Positions 34,258-40,455 of a stretch of DNA of 43,044 nucleotides are shown one piece after another. The stretch's first letter is position 1. Each line of letters opens with the position of its first letter. The notes beneath the pieces are model-generated. The model ran no database searches. It saw only the letters and a list, made by a program, of their open reading frames with translations, and had not been told where the DNA came from. Position numbers and translations under genes: made by a program. This DNA is from Candidatus Cryptobacteroides caccocaballi (GTDB lineage Bacteria; Bacteroidota; Bacteroidia; Bacteroidales; UBA932): contig JAGHUQ010000014.1 in NCBI GenBank assembly GCA_018064725.1, positions 1 through 43,044 on the forward strand, written 5' to 3'.

Positions 34258-34311
34258 GTCTATTGTCTGTTAAGATTATTTCCAATAAGCACTTGCCTAA
34301 GCAAGCGGGCG

Positions 34312-34319
34312 CAAATTTA
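34312..34319 (-). promoter_or_regulatory. -7 promoter box for tpiA
   Basis: On the minus strand this reads TAAATTTG, an exact TAnnTTTG match, 54 nt before the tpiA ATG. It is divergent from the tyrS box at 34343-34350. Confidence 0.6.
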
Positions 34320-34342
34320 GCAATTATTTCTGATAAATTGAT

Positions 34343-34350
34343 TAACTTTG
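34343..34350 (+). promoter_or_regulatory. -7 promoter box for tyrS-rbfA
   Basis: TAACTTTG, an exact TAnnTTTG match, 39 nt before the tyrS ATG. No T-box or other recognisable leader structure is seen in that short region. Confidence 0.6.
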
Positions 34351-34389
34351 CCGTCCATCCGAATACGAAAAATATAAAAGAAATATACC

Positions 34390-35679
34390 ATGAAGAACTT
34401 TGTAGAAGAACTAAAGTGGAGAGGCATGATCCACGACATCACCCCGGGCACTGAGGAGGAACTCAAGAAGGGAATGATGTCCGCTTATGTCGGCATTGAT
34501 CCTACCGGAGATTCCCTCCACATCGGACATCTCGTCAGCATCATGATCCTCAAGCACTTCCAGGCATGCGGCAACAAGCCTTTCGCCCTCGTCGGCGGTG
34601 CTACCGGAATGATCGGAGACCCATCGATGAAGAGCCAGGAGCGCAACCTCCTCGACGAGGAGACCCTCGCACACAACGTGGCTTGCATCAAGGCACAGCT
34701 CGGCAAATTCCTTGATTTCAATTCTGATGCTGAGAACAAGGCTGAGCTTGTCAACAACTATGACTGGATGAAGGACTATACTTTCATCAATTTCACACGT
34801 GACATCGGAAAGCTCATTACCGTGAACTACATGATGAGCAAGGACTCAGTGAAGAAGCGCCTCAGCCGCGACTCTTCAGAAGGAATGTCTTTCACAGAGT
34901 TCACCTACCAGCTTCTTCAGGGCTACGACTTCCTCTACCTCTACCAGAACAGGAACGTGAAGCTTCAGCTTGGCGGCGCAGACCAGTGGGGAAACATCAC
35001 CACAGGTACTGAGCTCATACGTCGTACCTGCGGCGGAGAGGCATTCGCACTCACCTGCCCTCTCATCACAAAGGCAGACGGCGGAAAGTTCGGAAAGACC
35101 GAAAAGGGCAACATCTGGCTCGACCCAGAGCGCACATCGCCATACCAGTTCTACCAGTTCTGGCTCAATGTAAGCGACGCTGACGCTGAGAAGTACATCA
35201 AGATCTTCACCATGCTCGACCAGGAGACCATCGAGAGCGCGATTGCTGCACATGCAGGGTGTCCTGAGCGCCGCGAACTCCAGAAGCTCCTCGCCAAGGA
35301 AATCACCATCATGGTTCACGGAGAGAAGGAGTACGAGAATGCAGTGAAGGCATCACAGATGCTTTTCGGAAAGGCGACCGCAGATGACCTCCGCAGCCTC
35401 GACGAGAAGACCTTCCTCGCAGTTTTCGACGGCGTCCCTACCTTCGAGGTCGCTGCAGACAAGCTCCCTCTCGGCATCCTTGACGCACTCGCAGTGGAGA
35501 CTCAGGTCTTCGCTTCAAAGGGCGAGGCCCGCAAGATGATCCAGAGCAACGGCTTCTCCATCAACAAGGAGAAGATGACCGACCCTAACTATTCACTCAG
35601 CGAGAAGGACATCATCGACGGCAAGTACATACTCGCACAGAAGGGAAAGAAGGACTACTACATCATCGTAATCAAGTAA
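34390..35679 (+). CDS. tyrS: Tyrosyl-tRNA synthetase
   Basis: A 429-residue class I synthetase charging tRNA-Tyr. HIGH is in [12 protein letters not shown] (about residue 42); the KMSKS equivalent is KFGKTEKGN (about residue 235). The tyrosine pocket shows [12 protein letters not shown] and [16 protein letters not shown]-terminal S4 RNA-binding domain covers about residues 360-428 ([19 protein letters not shown]). Length equals typical TyrS. Strong codon bias suggests high expression. rbfA follows after 6 nt. Confidence 0.97.
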   Translation: MKNFVEELKWRGMIHDITPGTEEELKKGMMSAYVGIDPTGDSLHIGHLVSIMILKHFQACGNKPFALVGGATGMIGDPSMKSQERNLLDEETLAHNVACIKAQLGKFLDFNSDAENKAELVNNYDWMKDYTFINFTRDIGKLITVNYMMSKDSVKKRLSRDSSEGMSFTEFTYQLLQGYDFLYLYQNRNVKLQLGGADQWGNITTGTELIRRTCGGEAFALTCPLITKADGGKFGKTEKGNIWLDPERTSPYQFYQFWLNVSDADAEKYIKIFTMLDQETIESAIAAHAGCPERRELQKLLAKEITIMVHGEKEYENAVKASQMLFGKATADDLRSLDEKTFLAVFDGVPTFEVAADKLPLGILDALAVETQVFASKGEARKMIQSNGFSINKEKMTDPNYSLSEKDIIDGKYILAQKGKKDYYIIVIK

Positions 35680-35685
35680 CAAGGC

Positions 35686-36033
35686 ATGGAAGCAACCGAG
35701 TCAACAAGACAGCTCAAGGTCGCACGCGAGATCCAGAAGGACCTTGCAGAGATCATCAGGAGCAAGGGAATGGCCCACTACGACGGCGCAATGGTGTCCG
35801 TCAGCGGAGTCAAGATCAGCCCCGACCTTTCAGTGGCACGCGTATACGTGAGCATCTTCCCTTCTTCGAAGGCAGAAAAGATCATGGCGCAGCTCGAAGA
35901 GGAGAAAAGAGAGCTTCGCGGAGAGCTCGGTCGCAACGTGCGCCAGCAGCTCCGAATCGTTCCGGAGCTCACTCTCTTCCTTGACTCTTCGCTCGATTAT
36001 GTCGAGCACATCGAGGAACTTCTCAAGAAATAG
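35686..36033 (+). CDS. rbfA: Ribosome-binding factor A
   Basis: A 115-residue KH-like protein that assists late maturation of the 30S subunit and 16S rRNA 5' end processing. The N-terminus STRQLKVAREIQKDLAEIIRS, the central VSVSGVKISPDLSVARVYVSIFP and the C-terminal VRQQLRIVPELTLFLDSSLDYVEHIEELL follow the family closely. It is probably cotranscribed with tyrS. Its stop codon lies 3 nt from the stop of the convergent permease gene, leaving no space for a terminator. Confidence 0.95.
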   Translation: MEATESTRQLKVAREIQKDLAEIIRSKGMAHYDGAMVSVSGVKISPDLSVARVYVSIFPSSKAEKIMAQLEEEKRELRGELGRNVRQQLRIVPELTLFLDSSLDYVEHIEELLKK

Positions 36034-36036
36034 GGA

Positions 36037-37257
36037 TTAGCGTCTCTCCTTCCTGTAGAAGGATGCGACAGGCAGCAAAGCTATCAGATAGCCGACAATC
36101 GCCACGCCTGCCACAGTAATAAGAATATCCGTCCATGAAAGGACGATTGGATATGCCTGGACTATGAAGCTTCCAGGCATTTTTATTATGCCGAAATGCT
36201 GCTGCACCAGGCAAACCAGAATACCGACGACAAGTCCTCCGGCAAGTCCCAGCAAGGATATGAACCATCCCTCGAGGACGAAAATCCTGCGGACCAGCGA
36301 ATCAGTGGCTCCCATGCTGCGCAAAGTCTCCATATCCCCTCTCTTGTCGATGATGAGCATGGAAAGGCTTCCGAAGATATTGAACGCGATGATGATGATC
36401 ACGAAAATCAGAATCAGGAATATCGCAGCCTTCTCATACTTCATCATCTTATACAGGGATTCGTTCTGCTGATAACGGTCACGAACTTGCAAACCGTCAC
36501 CCAGACGCGCCCCAAGTTCCTTCTGAACCCTCTTCACCTCCTGCGGATGAGTACCTGGGGTGAAACGGATCTCGACCCCGGAAACCTCATCCTCATATTC
36601 GAGAAGATTGCGCATCTGGTCTATCGGAAGAAGCATGTATGCATTGTCAATCTCACTGCTCACGGCAAAGGTCGCAGATGGCCAGACTTTCACGGATCGT
36701 ATCGCAGCGGTAGGATTTGCCAATGAGATAGCGCGGGTACGGGTCGGGAAATATATCTCGATAGGCGTCAGGAAACGAGGGCTGATGCCCATCTTGTACG
36801 CAAGTCCTGCACCGACGAGCGCGAGGGGCACGTCTCCTCTGTGGAAACGATATTCTCCCTCACGTATATATGACTCGAGCGGCGATTCCTCCTCATAGAC
36901 CTGGTCCACGCCCTTCGCGATGACGACGCTCTGCTTTCCGGCGTAATTGAGGAACACCTGTTCCTGCAGCACGGTGCATACGGACGCAACACTCTCCTGA
37001 TCATAGAGCCAGTCATAAGCCTCGCCTTCCGGGATGAAGGCCTTACCCTCCGAAGGGACAACGAGCAGGTCAGGCTCCACCGTGCCCATCATGGACCTGA
37101 CAAGTTCGTCGAAGCCATTGTAGACGGACAGGATGATGATAAGAGCCGCCGTACCTATCGCCATTCCGACAGAAGAAATCGTCGATATGATATTGATCAC
37201 ATTGTGCGACTTCTTCGCGAAGAGGTATCTGCGCGCTATGAAGAAAGGAAGATTCAT
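36037..37257 (-). CDS. FtsX-like ABC transporter permease (LolC/LolE type)
   Basis: A 406-residue inner-membrane protein with the four-span MacB/LolC layout: one N-terminal span (about 20-45), a large periplasmic domain (about 50-270), then three C-terminal spans in the FtsX domain (FLILIFVIIIIAFNIFGSLSMLIIDK at about 280). It ends in a short basic cytoplasmic tail. The start MNLPFFIARRYLFAKKSHNVINIIS is typical of lipoprotein-releasing permeases, so it probably helps extract lipoproteins from the inner membrane. The cognate LolD ATPase is not in the window. It starts 12 nt after the C1 peptidase stop, so the two are likely cotranscribed. Confidence 0.88.
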   Translation of the reverse strand: MNLPFFIARRYLFAKKSHNVINIISTISSVGMAIGTAALIIILSVYNGFDELVRSMMGTVEPDLLVVPSEGKAFIPEGEAYDWLYDQESVASVCTVLQEQVFLNYAGKQSVVIAKGVDQVYEEESPLESYIREGEYRFHRGDVPLALVGAGLAYKMGISPRFLTPIEIYFPTRTRAISLANPTAAIRSVKVWPSATFAVSSEIDNAYMLLPIDQMRNLLEYEDEVSGVEIRFTPGTHPQEVKRVQKELGARLGDGLQVRDRYQQNESLYKMMKYEKAAIFLILIFVIIIIAFNIFGSLSMLIIDKRGDMETLRSMGATDSLVRRIFVLEGWFISLLGLAGGLVVGILVCLVQQHFGIIKMPGSFIVQAYPIVLSWTDILITVAGVAIVGYLIALLPVASFYRKERR

Positions 37258-37269
37258 CAGTAGACGAGT

Positions 37270-38679
37270 TTATTCCTCAGGCATGAACATAGGATCCCAT
37301 GCAGGAAGAAGCTCAGGCTTCTGGTCGAGCATCTTGAGTATGTCTGCAGGCACATATTTCTTCTCGAGGACGAGACGGAACATATACTCATTGAACCATT
37401 CGTCAGTCATGATGAGGCAGCCCTTGTAGCCTGATGATGCACCCCAGCTGTTCTCCACCATCCACTTCTGCGGATTGCCGTCCTTGAGATCCACGGCGAT
37501 GAGTGTCATCGCGTGCGACGATCCGCTGGCATGGGTCTTCACCCTCTCCTCCTTGTTCATTCCGAAGCTGAAGCCTGAGAGGGACTCATAGTCAAAGTTC
37601 GCGAGATCGAGAGTACCCTTGCTGCGGTCGAGGAACTTGGCCACGTCGCATGAGAAATACATCGCTGTATTATCCTTGATCGAAGCTATTGCCATCTCCT
37701 TGATCCTCTCGATAGGAAGATTGATGTAGAGCCAGTTCTGTCCGTCATATACATGGCGGTCATACTCGATCTCATATACCTTTCCATACTCCCTGCAAGG
37801 ATCGTTCATAACCATCACATAGTTGTTCTCGAGATCCGCACTGACGTACTCGTCATAGAAAGCCTTCGGGGTATAGGTCCTGGTATCGACGACCTCACCC
37901 TTGGAATTGCAGCGTGTCCATTCGAACTCAGTCGGAGGGACGCCGAGACAGAGGACGAGGAAACGATAGATTTCCTTGAGCATCTCGATCTTTGCTGCGC
38001 CCATCTTCTCGACAGCCTTGCCATTCTTCTTGCCGTCGTTCATCTCACGAAGACGAAGTCCGTCCTCACGAAGCTTGAGCTTGAGAAGATTTGCCATGGC
38101 AGAAGTGTTGTTGGAATTGAGAGTCTCTGCCATCGCAGTAGAGGGAACCACGCCATACTTGGTAATGAGGTTCGCTACACCGGTGAACTGGCCACCGTCG
38201 CTTAGAGGATTGCTGAAGAGCCAGTCTACCTTGCGGTCCTCGAAAGGAAGGTCACGGGTATCGATGACAGCCTGAAGGAAGAGATTGCACTTCTCGAGCT
38301 GGTCATAGAAGAACAGATAATTCTGGCTGAACTGGAACTCAGGAAGGTCATACCTGTCGATCATCTTCGCGCGGAGCACGTTCAATCCGGTAAAGAGCCA
38401 GCAGCGTCCCGATGACTTCTGGTCGGTGATGCCCTTGGTCTTCACCCTGTCAGAGAAATGGGTATCCATCATCACCGCATTTTCCATATTCACCGTAAGT
38501 GCAGAGATAGATGCACTTGCAAGAGCATTCTTGATGGCCTTGTCGGCTGGAGTAGCCTCATATCCCTTACTTATTTCAGAAAGAGCAGCGGCATCAAGTC
38601 CGCCACCTGGAACGATATTCTGTGCATTAAGAGCAGCGCCCATGAAAAGAGATGCTGCGAGGAGGATTGTCTTCTTCAT
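37270..38679 (-). CDS. C1-family cysteine peptidase (bleomycin hydrolase/PepC type), exported
   Basis: A 469-residue papain-fold peptidase. Catalytic residues are all present: Cys in SSGRCWLFTGLNVLR (about residue 95), His in SGSSHAMTLIAVD (about 395) and Asn in WMVENSWGASSGYKG (about 420). Unlike cytoplasmic PepC it has a signal peptide (MKKTILLAASLFMGAALNAQ), so it acts in the periplasm or outside, presumably as an aminopeptidase on peptides. The ORF-track start at 38703 falls inside the promoter box; ATG 38679 gives the proper signal peptide. It is followed at 12 nt by the LolC/E-type permease. Confidence 0.92.
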   Translation of the reverse strand: MKKTILLAASLFMGAALNAQNIVPGGGLDAAALSEISKGYEATPADKAIKNALASASISALTVNMENAVMMDTHFSDRVKTKGITDQKSSGRCWLFTGLNVLRAKMIDRYDLPEFQFSQNYLFFYDQLEKCNLFLQAVIDTRDLPFEDRKVDWLFSNPLSDGGQFTGVANLITKYGVVPSTAMAETLNSNNTSAMANLLKLKLREDGLRLREMNDGKKNGKAVEKMGAAKIEMLKEIYRFLVLCLGVPPTEFEWTRCNSKGEVVDTRTYTPKAFYDEYVSADLENNYVMVMNDPCREYGKVYEIEYDRHVYDGQNWLYINLPIERIKEMAIASIKDNTAMYFSCDVAKFLDRSKGTLDLANFDYESLSGFSFGMNKEERVKTHASGSSHAMTLIAVDLKDGNPQKWMVENSWGASSGYKGCLIMTDEWFNEYMFRLVLEKKYVPADILKMLDQKPELLPAWDPMFMPEE

Positions 38680-38700
38680 ATTAACAGTTCTAGTAAAGTT

Positions 38701-38708
38701 CAAATATA
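38701..38708 (-). promoter_or_regulatory. -7 promoter box for the C1 peptidase gene
   Basis: On the minus strand this reads TATATTTG, an exact TAnnTTTG match, 21 nt before the ATG at 38679; it excludes the longer ORF start. Confidence 0.6.
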
Positions 38709-38729
38709 GCTATTTTTGGCAACATTGGC

Positions 38730-38737
38730 TATATTTG
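38730..38737 (+). promoter_or_regulatory. -7 promoter box for the FecCD-FecE-polA unit
   Basis: TATATTTG, an exact TAnnTTTG match, ends 10 nt before the ATG at 38748. Another match, TATTTTTG, lies at 38711-38718. No Fur-like palindrome is evident around them. Confidence 0.5.
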
Positions 38738-38747
38738 TCTCCGTCAC

Positions 38748-39743
38748 ATGGGAAGAAGAACACCATACAGCATGGTTCTGGCGACAGTCGTACTGGCTCT
38801 CGCCGTCGCTGACATACTCTGGGGAGGAAATGCAGGATGCGATGCCTTCATCATCACCAGAATACGACTCCCACGCGTGCTCGTAGCGCTGATTTCCGGT
38901 GCCGGGCTTGCCCTGAGCGGCCTCCAGATGCAGAGTGTCTTCCGCAACCCACTCGCCGACCCGCACATAATGGGAGTAAGCGCCGGCGCGGGACTGGGCG
39001 CTGCGACAGCCCTCCTCCTCGGAAGCGCCGGCGCGGCTGGCCTCACGTCCGCAGGAGCTGCAGTGACGGGGGGCATGACTCTCGCAGCCGCAGCATTCCT
39101 CGGTGCAGCCATGTCAGCAGCACTGGTAATGGCAGTATCGACAAAGGCAAAGTCAACATCCACACTGCTGATCTTCGGAATAATGCTCGGATTCATCATT
39201 AATGCCATCGTAGCGATACTCCAATTCAGCAGCAACTCCGAATCCCTGAAAGCCTATTACAGCTGGGCTGCAGGCAGCTTCAGCAACTGCAGCTGGGGTC
39301 AGGTCATCACAATGTCCTGCTGTCTGGCAGCAGGGCTCATATTGGCAGCAAGCAACATCAGAGGCCTCAACATCATACTTTTCGGAGACGAATACGCAGA
39401 ACTGTCGGGAGCCAAGACAAAGCGCATACGTCTCAGCGCAATGGCGGCATGCTGCCTGATGACAGCTGCAGTGACAGCTTTCTGCGGCCCCCTCGGCTTC
39501 GTCGGGATAGTCGCTCCGCACATCGCAAGAAGAATCTCCGGTAGAAAGTTCTGCTCTGACCACAGCAAGACGATACCGACCTCCATGCTGGCAGGCGCAG
39601 GTCTTTGTATCACCGCCGACCTCGCATCGCAGTTATGGTCAAGACTGGTGTCGCCCATCCCTGTCGGCAGCTGCCTCGCCATCATAGGCATACCACTCAT
39701 CTTCATCATCCTCATCGGAGGAAACAACAACGACATCAATTAG
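38748..39743 (+). CDS. FecCD-family ABC transporter permease (siderophore/B12 type)
   Basis: A 331-residue inner-membrane permease with about nine or ten spans, of the BtuC/FecCD/FhuB type that imports iron-siderophores, haem or cobalamin. Diagnostic motifs are RLPRVLVALISGAGLALSG, LQMQSVFRNPLADPHIMGVSAGAGLG (about residue 65) and CGPLGFVGIVAPHIARRISG (about residue 245), the last being the ATPase-coupling helix region. Membrane segments are Ala/Gly rich. The ATPase gene follows after 4 nt, but no periplasmic binding protein or TonB receptor gene is present nearby, so the substrate remains open. Confidence 0.92.
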   Translation: MGRRTPYSMVLATVVLALAVADILWGGNAGCDAFIITRIRLPRVLVALISGAGLALSGLQMQSVFRNPLADPHIMGVSAGAGLGAATALLLGSAGAAGLTSAGAAVTGGMTLAAAAFLGAAMSAALVMAVSTKAKSTSTLLIFGIMLGFIINAIVAILQFSSNSESLKAYYSWAAGSFSNCSWGQVITMSCCLAAGLILAASNIRGLNIILFGDEYAELSGAKTKRIRLSAMAACCLMTAAVTAFCGPLGFVGIVAPHIARRISGRKFCSDHSKTIPTSMLAGAGLCITADLASQLWSRLVSPIPVGSCLAIIGIPLIFIILIGGNNNDIN

Positions 39744-39747
39744 CACA

Positions 39748-40455
39748 GTGAACGACCAGACCATAATACAGGCAGAGAATGCGAGCATAGGATATGGGAA
39801 TCATATCCTATGCAAAGGCATAAGCTTCGAGATCCAGCGAGGCGACTGCATCCTGCTATGCGGTCCGAACGGCAGCGGAAAGACCACCCTCCTGCGCACA
39901 ATCGCAGACGGCAGCATACTAGACGGGCATGGCAGCGATAGAGTCATGGTCCCGACCGGAATACCGAAGGTCATGGGGTTCACCCTGCGCGAGTTCGTAA
40001 GCACATCACTTTACAGGGAAAGCAGTTGGAGAGGACGCATAGGACAGAAGATGGAAACAAAAATGGATGAAGTCCTCGACATGCTTGGACTTTCAGAGCT
40101 CCAGGGCCATGACATCTCCACCCTCAGCGACGGAGAATTCCAGAAAGGGACCATAGCCGCCGCCCTCTGCCGCACCGGAGAAAACGCATGCATACTGCTC
40201 GACGAGCCGAGCTCCTTCCTCGACCCGGAGAACAAGGCGATGATATTCCGCACCCTCCGAAGGATTGCAGAAGACAACGGAACAGCCTTCGTATTCTCAA
40301 CCCACGACGTCGCCGCAGCCCTGCCATCCTGCACCGCGGCCTGGGCCATCGGCAGGGACGGACAGTTCCGCAGCGGACGTGAAACAAAATTTGAGGTGAT
40401 TTCTTCAATATTCTCCGACAAAAGCCTTATCTTTGGGAATTCGACAGAATTCTGA
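39748..40455 (+). CDS. ABC transporter ATP-binding protein (FecE/BtuD type)
   Basis: A 235-residue ATPase partner of the preceding permease. Walker A is GPNGSGKTT (about residue 38), Q-loop region GIPKVMGFTLREFV, signature LSDGEFQKG (about 127; the LSDGE form is common for FecE proteins), Walker B ACILLDEPSSFLD and H-loop FSTHD. The start is a GTG 4 nt after the permease stop; no better ATG is near. The TGA stop overlaps the ATG of polA (TGATG), which couples this importer to DNA polymerase I. Confidence 0.9.
   Translation: MNDQTIIQAENASIGYGNHILCKGISFEIQRGDCILLCGPNGSGKTTLLRTIADGSILDGHGSDRVMVPTGIPKVMGFTLREFVSTSLYRESSWRGRIGQKMETKMDEVLDMLGLSELQGHDISTLSDGEFQKGTIAAALCRTGENACILLDEPSSFLDPENKAMIFRTLRRIAEDNGTAFVFSTHDVAAALPSCTAAWAIGRDGQFRSGRETKFEVISSIFSDKSLIFGNSTEF

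Noticed and set aside
34292-34305. Small hairpin in the tpiA leader (CTTGC/GCAAG)
   Set aside because: Only 5 bp with a 4-nt loop; too short to call a riboswitch or attenuator.
38680-38703. Longer C1 peptidase N-terminus from 38703
   Set aside because: It would begin inside the TATATTTG promoter box and would spoil the signal peptide.
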